A DNA stretch of 64,000 nucleotides from positions 147,268-211,267 of the forward strand of contig DIZI01000041.1 of the NCBI GenBank assembly GCA_002427885.1, given 5' to 3'. This DNA comes from Paludibacter sp. UBA6032 (GTDB taxonomy: Bacteria; Bacteroidota; Bacteroidia; Bacteroidales; Paludibacteraceae). Positions 7,642 to 16,451 of the stretch are shown here, piece after piece. The position numbers were made by a program, and so were the translations under genes. The notes beneath the pieces were generated by a model. It saw only the letters and a list, made by a program, of their open reading frames with translations, did not search any database and was not told the origin of the DNA. How positions within the stretch are numbered: the first letter of the stretch is position 1; the number at the start of each line of letters is the position of its first letter.

Positions 7642-9639
7642 ATGATAGAGTTGATTAATCTGAGTTGGATATTAGCACTTCTGGGAGCCTTAACAATCTA
7701 TTTTGTCCCGGCCAACAAAAAAGCAACCCTGGCTACAATAGCCGTTGTTGGCAATTCATTAGTTACAAGTTGGCTAGCCATACTCGCGCTGACAGGGCAA
7801 ATTGTAAGCTTTACTTTTAACGGTGGAGGAATAATGGGTGATGTTATCATTCGTGTTGATGAACTATCTGCCTGGTTTATACTTATTATCAACTTCACTT
7901 GCATTACAGGTGTTTTTTATGGTTCGGGATACTTGAAAGCCTATGAAAATTCTTCAAAAAAGCTCAGTTTACATTGGATTTTATATGTACTTTTTCAATT
8001 GTCCATGGTTTGGGTTTGTATGATTCAAAATGGCTTTGTATTTCTTATTGCCTGGGAAATCATGTCTTTATCTTCGATGATGCTGGTTATTTTCGATGCC
8101 CACAACCCTAAAACGTTGAAGGCCGGAATAAATTACCTGGTTCAAATGCATATCAGTGTGGTATTTCTGACCATCGGCTTCATCTGGGTTTATTTTCAAA
8201 CCGGGTCGTTTAGTCTTGATGCTTTTACGACTTACTTCGGATCGAACAGTAATATCTGGTTGTTTTTGGTATTCTTTATCGGCTTTGGACTGAAAGCCGG
8301 ATTTATTCCCCTTCACAGTTGGTTGCCTCATGCACATCCAGCTGCCCCTTCGCATGTTTCGGGAGTCATGTCCGGTGTAATTGTAAAACTCGGAATTTAC
8401 GGAATTTTCAGAGTGGCATCCTATCTCAAAAGCGATTACCTGATTTTGGGCGAAATAATAATTACAATTTCCATTTTGTCAGGTTTGTATGGCATCTTAA
8501 ACGCAGCCGTTCATCGCGATTTCAAAAAAATGCTGGCCTATTGTACGATCGAAAATATTGGTATAATTGGTGTTGGGATTGGGATTGGATTAATCGGTTT
8601 GGGAAATAATGTTCCGATATTATATTATCTTGGATTCGGTGGAGCATTATTGCATGTACTGAATCACTCGTTATTCAAATCTTTGTTGTTCTATTCTGCC
8701 GGATCGGTTTATCAGCAAACCCACACACGAAACATGGAAAAACTGGGCGGATTGATTAAAAGTATGCCACGTACTGCCGTCCTGTTTTTAATTGGTGCCG
8801 TTGCCATAGGCGGAATGCCTCCTTTCAACGGATTTATTTCCGAATTTTTGATTTACAGCGGATTGATAAAAGGAATTCAGTTGCAGGATATGACGCAAAT
8901 AATTCTAATGATATTAACTTTAGCGGGGATGAGCGTAATTGGTGGACTTTCAATACTGACATTTACCAAGACTTTCGGAACCATTTTTTTAGGAAATCAA
9001 CGACAAACCTTAGCACATAAACCCCACGAAGTATCTTCACTGATGTTGATTCCACAATATGTTATCGTTGCTGTTATGCTTAGTGTAGCCGTTATTCCTC
9101 AATTTTATCTCCAGATTATCGGCAATATACTTTCAGGTCTTACCAAAAGTATCGTTATTCCTCAACCGGTAGAATTTGTCGGATATATTTCTATTATGCA
9201 GAGTATCAGTTTATATTCAGTATTACTAATAGGCACAATAGCCTTTTTTTGGGGAATAAGAGCGTTGGCATTACGCGGGAAACCACAGGTAGTGGGTGCC
9301 ACCTGGGGATGTGGTTATACAGCCGGAACCAGCAAAATACAATATACAGCCAAATCATTTTCCAAATCATTAAGTAAAACATTCAATTTTATCGTTATCG
9401 AACGAAAACAATATGAAGAGTTGCAGGTCGGTGAAATTTTTCCAAAAGAGAAAAAATACACGTCCCATTATCATGACTTCTTTGAGTTTCGGTTGATTCA
9501 TGTTGTAACCAATCGACTGATTTATTCAGCCAATTATTTCAAATTTATTCAAAACGGGCGCATACAATCTTACGTGCTCTATGGTGTTATTTTTATTATC
9601 GCTGTTTTTATTCTGACTATCTTTAATATCGTATTATGA
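7642..9639 (+). CDS. Hydrogenase-4 subunit B-like / antiporter-like membrane subunit (copy 1)
   Basis: A 665-residue polytopic membrane protein of the NuoL/M/N-MrpA/D family, closest in layout to HyfB/HycC. It has about 14-16 helices plus a C-terminal stretch with the TWGCGY motif found in HyfB-type proteins. The proton-path residues are present: Glu139 in AWEIMS, Lys218 in GLKAG, the histidine-rich LPHAHPAAPSH loop, and Lys249 in IVKLG. It is the first gene of a seven-gene operon and overlaps the next gene by 4 bases (ATGA). The neighbouring copy is similar along its whole length, so the pair looks like a tandem duplication. Role inferred: ion translocation in a complex-I-like assembly. Confidence 0.88.
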   Translation: MIELINLSWILALLGALTIYFVPANKKATLATIAVVGNSLVTSWLAILALTGQIVSFTFNGGGIMGDVIIRVDELSAWFILIINFTCITGVFYGSGYLKAYENSSKKLSLHWILYVLFQLSMVWVCMIQNGFVFLIAWEIMSLSSMMLVIFDAHNPKTLKAGINYLVQMHISVVFLTIGFIWVYFQTGSFSLDAFTTYFGSNSNIWLFLVFFIGFGLKAGFIPLHSWLPHAHPAAPSHVSGVMSGVIVKLGIYGIFRVASYLKSDYLILGEIIITISILSGLYGILNAAVHRDFKKMLAYCTIENIGIIGVGIGIGLIGLGNNVPILYYLGFGGALLHVLNHSLFKSLLFYSAGSVYQQTHTRNMEKLGGLIKSMPRTAVLFLIGAVAIGGMPPFNGFISEFLIYSGLIKGIQLQDMTQIILMILTLAGMSVIGGLSILTFTKTFGTIFLGNQRQTLAHKPHEVSSLMLIPQYVIVAVMLSVAVIPQFYLQIIGNILSGLTKSIVIPQPVEFVGYISIMQSISLYSVLLIGTIAFFWGIRALALRGKPQVVGATWGCGYTAGTSKIQYTAKSFSKSLSKTFNFIVIERKQYEELQVGEIFPKEKKYTSHYHDFFEFRLIHVVTNRLIYSANYFKFIQNGRIQSYVLYGVIFIIAVFILTIFNIVL

Positions 9640-11663
9640 ACCTCGTTTGGAGCTTTATACTTATTCCATTCATAGCAATATGCCTTATTCCTTTTCTAAA
9701 AATGAAAGGAAAAGCCATTGCTGTTTATAGTGTTATAAGTTTTATTGCTCTCCTTACCGGTTATTTGGCCATTCAGACATTGAGTGGAGAAAACGTTCAT
9801 CTTACATTGCCCGGAAGTTTAGTAAGTGGTCCTATAAACTTAGAAATAGATGCCCTTTCAGCCTGGTTTATACTGATTATTAATTTCGGATTTATTACAG
9901 GCGGTTTTTACGGTTTATTTTATATGAAAGCATATATTAATCAGCCAAAGAATTTAAATTTACATGGGATTTTATTCATCCTGCTTCACGCATCGTTGCT
10001 AAGTTTATGTGTCATTCAAAACAGTATTGCTTTTCTGGTTGCATGGGAAATCATGGCACTTTCGGCATTTCTGAGTGTTATTTTTGAGCATGAAAAAGTG
10101 GCAACTCTCAGAGCCGGCATCAATTATCTGATACAGTCACATATTTCAATTCTCTTTCTAATGATCGGATTTATCTGGGTGGCGAGTCAAACCGGTAGTT
10201 ATGATTTCAGTGCCATCCACAATTATTCGCTCACGCATTCGGAACCGGTCTCATTGATATTATTTTCATTCTTTTTTATTGGTTTTGCTATCAAAGCCGG
10301 TTTTGTTCCTTTTCACACCTGGTTACCTTACGCACATCCGGTTGCACCGGCACATATTTCAGGAATTATGTCCGGAATACTCATTAAAATCGGCATATTC
10401 GGCATATTACGAATGCTCTTGCTTATTCAGGTAAATTATACCACGATTGGAAGTTTTATTTTAGTAATTTCAATCATTTCGGGAATTTATGGGGTGATGT
10501 TGGCCATTCTACAACATAACCTAAAGAAATTACTGGCCTATCATAGTATTGAGAATATTGGAATTATCGGAATCGGAATCGGATTGGGATGCATTGGATT
10601 GGGAACCAACAACCCGGTGCTTAGTTCATTGGGATTTGCAGGAGCTTTGCTGCACACGCTCAATCATTCGCTTTTCAAATCGCTCTTGTTTTTTACTGCC
10701 GGCAATGTTTATCAGGCAACCCACACGCTTGATATTGAGAAATTGGGCGGAATAGTCAAAAAGATGCCACAGACAAGCATTCTGTTTCTGATTGCGGCTC
10801 TTGCCATTTGCGGATTGCCACCCTTTAATGGTTTTATTTCCGAATTCATTCTTTATACCGGTCTTTATCATTGGTTTCAGGACGCGCAAATGGATTCTTT
10901 AATCAGTATTATTTTTACGGTTACGGCTTTGGCAATGATTGGCGGATTGGCTCTAATGTGTTTCACGAAAGCTTTCGGAGTCGTTTTTCTGGGAAATCCA
11001 CGACATGCCTTTCAACACGAGGTTAAAGAAGTGCCGGTTCTTCAATTAATGCCCTTATATGCAATTGCTGCATTTATAATACTCATTGGATTGTTTCCCA
11101 AAATTTTTATGGATATACTCATACAACCGGTACAACTGTTTACCGGTTTGAAGAAACTACCTTTTGCAGGTTTTCAGTCAAATGACCTTGAAGCGCTGGT
11201 ATCGATCAGTCATGCCAGTTGGTATCTGATCGTAATGGTATTATTAATTTTAGGTATCAAAAAATGGGTTTTGAGTAAAAGTACAGTCACTGTTTCTCCC
11301 ACCTGGAGCAGCGGATACACAGCACCTACAGCCAGAATTCAATATACAGCAAGTTCATTTGTAAAGACTTACAGCAAATTATTCGGACTATTTTTTCTGA
11401 TTTCAAAAAGAGAAAAGGAAACACAGGGTATTTTCCCTTCTGAAGCACATCTTGAAACACATCCTTACGATAAAATTGAAAAATGGTTGATCGATTTTCC
11501 GACTGTCAATTTTAAAATTTTCATGGGACGTTTCCGTTTCTTTCAAAACGGGAAATTACAATTTTATATATTGTACGGAATCATCTTTATCATATCTATT
11601 ATCAGTATTCCGCTTTTGTACGACAAAATTATTCAGGTCATTGATTTTTTAAAACAACTTTAA
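9636..11663 (+). CDS. Hydrogenase-4 subunit B-like / antiporter-like membrane subunit (copy 2)
   Basis: A 675-residue paralogue of the preceding protein with the same helix pattern and motifs: Glu138 (AWEIMA), Lys220 (AIKAG), LPYAHPVAPAH, Lys251 (LIKIG), and TWSSGY near the C-terminus. The ATGA overlap with copy 1 implies translational coupling. In E. coli hydrogenase 4, HyfB is followed elsewhere by a shorter HyfD (about 480 residues). Here both antiporter subunits are of the long HyfB type. Together with the HyfF-like protein the complex has three antiporter-like subunits, as complex I and Hyf do. Confidence 0.88.
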   Translation: MNLVWSFILIPFIAICLIPFLKMKGKAIAVYSVISFIALLTGYLAIQTLSGENVHLTLPGSLVSGPINLEIDALSAWFILIINFGFITGGFYGLFYMKAYINQPKNLNLHGILFILLHASLLSLCVIQNSIAFLVAWEIMALSAFLSVIFEHEKVATLRAGINYLIQSHISILFLMIGFIWVASQTGSYDFSAIHNYSLTHSEPVSLILFSFFFIGFAIKAGFVPFHTWLPYAHPVAPAHISGIMSGILIKIGIFGILRMLLLIQVNYTTIGSFILVISIISGIYGVMLAILQHNLKKLLAYHSIENIGIIGIGIGLGCIGLGTNNPVLSSLGFAGALLHTLNHSLFKSLLFFTAGNVYQATHTLDIEKLGGIVKKMPQTSILFLIAALAICGLPPFNGFISEFILYTGLYHWFQDAQMDSLISIIFTVTALAMIGGLALMCFTKAFGVVFLGNPRHAFQHEVKEVPVLQLMPLYAIAAFIILIGLFPKIFMDILIQPVQLFTGLKKLPFAGFQSNDLEALVSISHASWYLIVMVLLILGIKKWVLSKSTVTVSPTWSSGYTAPTARIQYTASSFVKTYSKLFGLFFLISKREKETQGIFPSEAHLETHPYDKIEKWLIDFPTVNFKIFMGRFRFFQNGKLQFYILYGIIFIISIISIPLLYDKIIQVIDFLKQL

Positions 11664-11711
11664 GTCAATGCACAATTCATAATGCTTAATTATTAATTAA
11701 TTAAAAATTCT
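11664..11711. repeat. AATGCACAATTCATAAT junction repeat
   Basis: The 48-base gap between copy 2 and the HyfC-like gene holds AATGCACAATTCATAAT (11667-11683) followed by TTAATTATTAATTAATTAA. The 17-base word occurs again, inverted and exact, at 14866-14882, three genes further on. Confidence 0.75.
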
Positions 11712-12617
11712 ATGTTGAGTTTAATATTAATCATTTTAACAGCCACTTTTTTCACAGGGATTATAATCCGCACTAAAAGTATTGCCTCAGGAAGAAAAGG
11801 ACCGGGTATTTTTCAGCCGGTCAAAGATGTGATTCGTCTCTTCAAAAAAGGAACGGTGTATAGCGAGACTTCCAGTTTTGTGTTCCGCATTGCCCCGACC
11901 ATTTATTTTTCATCTGTCTTTGTAGCCATGTTGGTTGTTCCTTTCGGACAATCGAAAGGAATTATCAGCTTCAACGGAGATTTTATTTTCTTTGCTTATG
12001 TATTGGGATTGGGCAAATTCTTTAGCATTATCGGGGCAATGGATACAGGCAGTAGTTTTGAGGGCATGGGTGCGAGTCGAGAAGCTCTTTATTCCATGTT
12101 TGCTGAACCTGCTTTCTTCATTCTTATGGGTTCGCTGGGTTTACTAACGGGTTATACTTCATTCCAGGAAATTTTTTCAGCTTTGCATTTAGGTTCACCA
12201 ATAAGTTATGCGTTGGCTGTATTGGCTGCATTTGTTTTTTTAATGATTGCCATGATAGAGAACAGCCGCATGCCGATTGATGACCCTAAAACACACCTTG
12301 AACTTACCATGGTACACGAAGTCATGATACTCGACAACAGCGGATTTGATTTAGGATTGATATTAACAGCCGGATTCTTAAAATTTGCTATTTACGGAAC
12401 AATCATTTTTAATCTGTTTAGTGGAACTATCGCTTACGAATATGCAATTCCAATGTTTTTTGCCATGCAATTGTTTCTGGCATTTGCCGTCGGGATGATT
12501 GAATCGTTCATGGCCCGGTTCAGAATGAATCAAAATGCACAGTTCATCGTGGTTTTATCGTCAGTTTCATTACTCATCTTTTTTGGGGCTTTACTAATCT
12601 CCGGAAAATTTATTTAA
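11712..12617 (+). CDS. Hydrogenase-4 subunit C-like (NuoH/HycD family) membrane subunit
   Basis: A 301-residue NuoH-family protein, the membrane subunit that connects the antiporter arm to the peripheral arm. About eight transmembrane helices are visible. Family motifs are strong: FKKGTVYSETSSF in the first cytoplasmic loop, EGMGASRE, and the long acidic loop ENSRMPIDDPKTHLELTMVHE, which matches the HycD/HyfC loop. These are parts of the proposed quinone-cavity/E-channel region in complex I, and the acidic residues are kept. It sits third in the operon. The coupling apparatus looks intact even though the redox subunits at 14901-17201 are not. Confidence 0.9.
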   Translation: MLSLILIILTATFFTGIIIRTKSIASGRKGPGIFQPVKDVIRLFKKGTVYSETSSFVFRIAPTIYFSSVFVAMLVVPFGQSKGIISFNGDFIFFAYVLGLGKFFSIIGAMDTGSSFEGMGASREALYSMFAEPAFFILMGSLGLLTGYTSFQEIFSALHLGSPISYALAVLAAFVFLMIAMIENSRMPIDDPKTHLELTMVHEVMILDNSGFDLGLILTAGFLKFAIYGTIIFNLFSGTIAYEYAIPMFFAMQLFLAFAVGMIESFMARFRMNQNAQFIVVLSSVSLLIFFGALLISGKFI

Positions 12618-12697
12618 AATACTTCATTATAAACTTTTTATATCTTTGAAACTCAGAAATTATTAATTCTTCATTATTAATTTTTAATTTAAATCTT
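12618..12697. repeat. A+T-rich junction with ATTATTAATT words
   Basis: An 80-base gap between the HyfC-like and HyfE-like genes containing ATTATTAATTCTTCATTATTAATT, directly before the start codon. A diverged relative of the neighbouring junction repeats. Confidence 0.5.
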
Positions 12698-13330
12698 ATG
12701 TTACACGTACTGCTTATCATCTTTTTGATATCGCTTTTTTATCTGGCTATTGCCAATCGAATGTCCACTTATGTAAATATGCTGGCTTTACAAGGCTTAT
12801 TACTTTTTTTCGTTGCATTTTTAGAATTAAAACATATCAATACCATAAATCTGATTTTAATTTTGTTGGAAACCATCATTTTTAAATCGGTAGCAGTGCC
12901 TGTTTTTTTAAATTATGTATTAAAAAGAAATCACATAACCCGCGAAGCAGAGCCTTATGTTCCTAATTTCGTATCGTTAATTATTACAACGATTATTGTT
13001 GTTACAACCATTATACTTTCCAATACCATGGAAGAAGGAAAATTAGACAAAATGTTCTTTGTAGTGGCACTTTCAACACTTTTCACCGGACTCTATTTTA
13101 TTGCATCACGGCGAAAAATCATTACGCACGTGATGGGTTATCTAATCATTGAGAACGGAGTATTTGTACTATCTCTGGCAGTTGGAAACGAAATGCCGAT
13201 GTTAGTGAATCTGGGAATCATGCTGGATATTTTTGCCAGTGTACTGATCCTCGGTGTTTTCCTGAATAAAATTGGAGATGTATTTAAAGATATCGATGTA
13301 AATCAATTGACTAATTTGAAAGACTACTAA
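12698..13330 (+). CDS. Hydrogenase-4 subunit E-like membrane protein
   Basis: A 210-residue protein with about six transmembrane helices, matching HyfE in size, composition and position (HyfC-E-F-G order). The N-terminal half has NuoK-like acidic residues inside helices, for example Glu in LLETIIF near residue 55. A second Glu lies in the segment YLIIENGVFVLS near 150. It is an expected component of group-4-hydrogenase-type membrane arms and is absent from ordinary complex I. The assignment rests on synteny and helix pattern more than on a sharp signature. Confidence 0.78.
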   Translation: MLHVLLIIFLISLFYLAIANRMSTYVNMLALQGLLLFFVAFLELKHINTINLILILLETIIFKSVAVPVFLNYVLKRNHITREAEPYVPNFVSLIITTIIVVTTIILSNTMEEGKLDKMFFVVALSTLFTGLYFIASRRKIITHVMGYLIIENGVFVLSLAVGNEMPMLVNLGIMLDIFASVLILGVFLNKIGDVFKDIDVNQLTNLKDY

Positions 13331-13333
13331 TAA

Positions 13334-13386
13334 AATGCATAATTCATAATATATAATTATGAATTGTGAATTATAAATTATGCATT
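13334..13386. repeat. Inverted AATGCATAATT repeat between the HyfE-like and HyfF-like genes
   Basis: AATGCATAATTCATAAT at 13334-13350 pairs with ATTATAAATTATGCATT at 13370-13386 with one mismatch, making a 17-base stem with an A+T-rich loop. It lies inside an operon, so it is more likely an mRNA-processing or junction element than a terminator. It belongs to the same word family as the repeats at 11667 and 14866. Confidence 0.7.
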
Positions 13387-13405
13387 ATAATCAAATCAAC
13401 AATTT

Positions 13406-14836
13406 ATGATATTAATCTATTTAATAGGATCAATTTTAATTGGAGGGGGAGTCTTTTTCAATCGGGGGAAAAAGACCAATTACAGTTTGGTGAGTTTGTT
13501 TCTCGTTTTGCAAGTTGTTTTTTCCGTTTATGCCTGTTGGCATTACAATGAAACGGCATCTACTTACTTCACTTTCGATTCGCTGGGAATTATCATGCTA
13601 CTCACTGCAACCATTATTTCAATTCCTGCGGCTTTCCACAGCTACGTGTATATTGAAGAAAGTGAAGAAGCCACACCCGAATCGAGAGCAATTTATTTTG
13701 GAGCTTTAATCCTCTTAATTACTGCCGTTAGCGCTGCGTATCTGGCAAATCACATTGCAGTAGTTTGGATTTTCGCAGAAGTAACCACGCTAAGTGCTTC
13801 AGCGCTAATCTATCATCACCGGAATAAGTTGGCTTTGGAAGGAACATGGAAATACATTTTTATTTGTGCCATTAGTATTACCTTTGTTTTTATCGGTATT
13901 TTATTTTTGAGTCTCTCGTTTGCCAATGCCGGTTCCGACGATTTAGCCTATAAAAATTTACTCGCACATAGTTCCTCATTAAATTCATCGTGGTTACAAT
14001 TAGCTTTTTTGTTTATTTTTACCGGGTTTACAGTCAAATTAGGGCTGTTTCCAATGTTTACTGCCGGTGTTGATGCAAAAGACAAAGCTCCGGGTCCTGC
14101 TGCTGCCTTACTATCGAGTGTCATTATGTGTATGGGTTTTGTCGGTATCTTCCGTATTTATGTCGTTGTTGCCAATACGCCACTCCTTCATTGGGCAAGT
14201 CTTGTTGTTGGTATAGCTGCTTTCATATCTTTATTTATTGCTGCGGTTTACATGGTAAAAGTAAAAAATATTAAACGGATGATGGCCTATTCTAGCGTGG
14301 AACACATGGGTATTGTTATGCTTGGAATTGCAGCAGGCGGAATTGGGTATTATGCTGCCATACTGCACATTGTGCTTCATTCATTTGTAAAATCAAGTCT
14401 TTTCTTTCAGTACAATCAACTGTATAAAGTATTTAAAACCAAGAATACATATCAAATGGGGAATTACTTTAAATACAACACCACGGGTTCCATGGTCGTA
14501 CTTTTGGCCTTTATTAGCGTTACAGCCATGCCACCTTCGGGAATGTTTGTGAGTGAATTTCTCGTATTCCGTTCCATGTTCGAAGCCAATCAATTGATTT
14601 TATTAATTGCCGTTTTATTGCTCCTTACTTTTATTATCTGGGCGTTTGCAAAAAATATTCTCAAAATTTTATTCATTCCGGTAGTGGATTTCGATGAAAG
14701 TAAAGTTGCAAAAGTAAGTCCATGGCGTTCAACTTTTCAGTTTATTATGTTAGGTGGTTCTGCTTATTTGGGATTAAATCCCCCGGCAATATTCGTAGAT
14801 TTGATCAATAAAAGTATTATGCTTTTACCACATTGA
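13406..14836 (+). CDS. Hydrogenase-4 subunit F-like antiporter subunit
   Basis: A 476-residue NuoM/N/HyfF-type antiporter-like protein with about 13-14 transmembrane helices. Key charged residues are present: Glu125 in FAEVTTLSA and Lys211 in TVKLGLFP, followed by the AKDKAPGPAAALLSS loop and a second conserved region MAYSSVEHMG. It is the third antiporter-like subunit of the operon and is shorter than the two HyfB-like copies, as expected for HyfF. It starts 20 bases after the inverted repeat at 13334-13386. Proton or sodium specificity cannot be told from this. Confidence 0.88.
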   Translation: MILIYLIGSILIGGGVFFNRGKKTNYSLVSLFLVLQVVFSVYACWHYNETASTYFTFDSLGIIMLLTATIISIPAAFHSYVYIEESEEATPESRAIYFGALILLITAVSAAYLANHIAVVWIFAEVTTLSASALIYHHRNKLALEGTWKYIFICAISITFVFIGILFLSLSFANAGSDDLAYKNLLAHSSSLNSSWLQLAFLFIFTGFTVKLGLFPMFTAGVDAKDKAPGPAAALLSSVIMCMGFVGIFRIYVVVANTPLLHWASLVVGIAAFISLFIAAVYMVKVKNIKRMMAYSSVEHMGIVMLGIAAGGIGYYAAILHIVLHSFVKSSLFFQYNQLYKVFKTKNTYQMGNYFKYNTTGSMVVLLAFISVTAMPPSGMFVSEFLVFRSMFEANQLILLIAVLLLLTFIIWAFAKNILKILFIPVVDFDESKVAKVSPWRSTFQFIMLGGSAYLGLNPPAIFVDLINKSIMLLPH

Positions 14837-14865
14837 AATCCGGAAGTAAGCGGAATGAACAAAAA

Positions 14866-14900
14866 ATTATGAATTGTGCATTATTAATTATGAATTAATT
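14866..14900. repeat. Junction repeat upstream of the HyfG-like gene
   Basis: ATTATGAATTGTGCATT (14866-14882) is the exact reverse complement of 11667-11683, followed by ATTAATTATGAATTA up to the start codon. An apparent upstream TTG start at 14874 falls inside this repeat and gives nine non-conserved residues, so it is not used here. Confidence 0.75.
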
Positions 14901-16400
14901 ATGAATTATATCAGCATAAAAAACAATCAGACCATCTTACTTTCGGATATTCCTGAAAGTAACTATGAATGGTTTTACGATAAAAATATCGATTTGGTTT
15001 CGGGACATCCCGAGAGGCACTGCGTAAATTATTTCGGATATAAATCGGGTAACAATATAAAACTGATTTGTTGTATTGCCGATGATTCAACCCACGAAAT
15101 TTTAATTTCCACCTGTCTCGTAAATAAAGCACATGATCTTGAGTCATTTACTAATAAATTGTTGTGTTTCGAAAAATTTGAACGTGAGATTCATGAGAAT
15201 TTTGGCATAAACTATATTGACCATCCATGGTTAAAACCTGTCCGTTATGCCAATAATAGATTTGATAAATCCCAAGTTATCGCAAACTATCCTTTCTATT
15301 CAATTGACAGTGAAGAATTACACGAAGTAGGCGTTGGTCCTATTCACGCGGGTATTATCGAACCCGGCCATTTCCGGTTTATTTGTAACGGGGAACAGAT
15401 CTTACATCTCGAGATTCAATTAGGGTATCAACACCGGGGCATTGAGCAACTTTTTATCAAAAAGAAAAAATTACTTCAACGTGCTACATTGGCTGAGAGC
15501 ATAGCAGGTGATACAGCGGTTGGTCATAGCGTGACTTTTGCACATGTTTGGGAAAGTTTATGTAATTTTCAAACTTCAAGAGATATTGAATTTTCACGTA
15601 CACTTGCATTGGAACTGGAACGCATAGCCATTCATGTAGGCGATTTAAGCGGAGTATGTACCGACGTTGCCTACCAGTTAGGCAGTTCAGTATTTGGACG
15701 TTTGCGGACACCTATCATTAATTTTCTGCAAGAATGGGGTGGAAACCGATTAACGAAAGGATTAATCCGTCCCGGACGAAACCAGTTTCCATTCACATCG
15801 GCACTGGCCGAACGTTTAAAACAAGTTCTGGATATTTTTGAACCTGAGTTTAACGAAATGGTTGAAAAACTTTTTTCACTGCCCAGTGCCTTGTCGCGTT
15901 TCGAACGAACCGGTGTTGTATCAAATGCTGATGCGCTGTCGATTGGGGCAGTTGGTATGGCGGCACGTATGACCAACCTAAACAGAGATATTCGATCATC
16001 TCATCCTTTCAGTTTTTATCCCGATTTGAATCATCAACCCATTTTAAAACGCCACGGAGATGTGTATTCACGTGTTCAAATACGAAGAGAGGAAGTTGAG
16101 CAATCTATTTCATACATACGAAAACTGATTTCCAAAATCGAACCATTCATCGTACAAGAAGAGATTTTGAAAACTCCAAAACCAAATTCTTTTTGTCTTT
16201 CGTTAGTTGAAGGTTGGCGGGGTGAAATTTGTCACTGTGCTTTAACCGATAAAAACGGAGAATTAATGTTTTATAAAATCAAAGATCCTTCATTTCATAA
16301 TTGGCTGGCTCTGGCTTTATCCGTAAGAAATAACGAAATCTCGGACTTTCCGATTTGTAATAAAAGTTTCAATCTGTCCTACTCAGGTCACGATCTATAA
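14901..16400 (+). CDS. Hydrogenase-4 large-subunit-like protein (HyfG/NuoCD-like) without nickel ligands
   Basis: A 499-residue fusion of a NuoC-like domain (about 1-130) and a NuoD/HycE-like domain (about 145-499). Family anchors are strong: EPGHFRF at 154-160, YQHRG at 176-180, and the end FPICNKSFNLSYSGHDL, close to HycE/HyfG. A [NiFe] enzyme needs RxCGxC near residue 200 and DPCxxC near the C-terminus. Here the first motif reads SIAGDTAVGHS, with Ala202 and Thr205 where cysteines should be, and the chain stops at GHDL without the second motif. It cannot bind a NiFe centre and resembles the Ehr (energy-converting hydrogenase-related) group. I place the start at ATG 14901 because an upstream TTG lies in the repeat. 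Confidence 0.87.
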   Translation: MNYISIKNNQTILLSDIPESNYEWFYDKNIDLVSGHPERHCVNYFGYKSGNNIKLICCIADDSTHEILISTCLVNKAHDLESFTNKLLCFEKFEREIHENFGINYIDHPWLKPVRYANNRFDKSQVIANYPFYSIDSEELHEVGVGPIHAGIIEPGHFRFICNGEQILHLEIQLGYQHRGIEQLFIKKKKLLQRATLAESIAGDTAVGHSVTFAHVWESLCNFQTSRDIEFSRTLALELERIAIHVGDLSGVCTDVAYQLGSSVFGRLRTPIINFLQEWGGNRLTKGLIRPGRNQFPFTSALAERLKQVLDIFEPEFNEMVEKLFSLPSALSRFERTGVVSNADALSIGAVGMAARMTNLNRDIRSSHPFSFYPDLNHQPILKRHGDVYSRVQIRREEVEQSISYIRKLISKIEPFIVQEEILKTPKPNSFCLSLVEGWRGEICHCALTDKNGELMFYKIKDPSFHNWLALALSVRNNEISDFPICNKSFNLSYSGHDL

Positions 16401-16451
16401 TTAAGAAATAAAAACCAGAAGCAAATAGAAAAAATTTAGAATCCAAATGCG

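Noticed and set aside
8068..8609. Frames of about 95 codons inside the first HyfB-like gene
   Set aside because: Out-of-frame shadows of a gene with clear family motifs.
14874..14900. TTG start giving nine extra residues for the HyfG-like protein
   Set aside because: The extension is encoded by a junction repeat; ATG at 14901 gives the conserved N-terminus.
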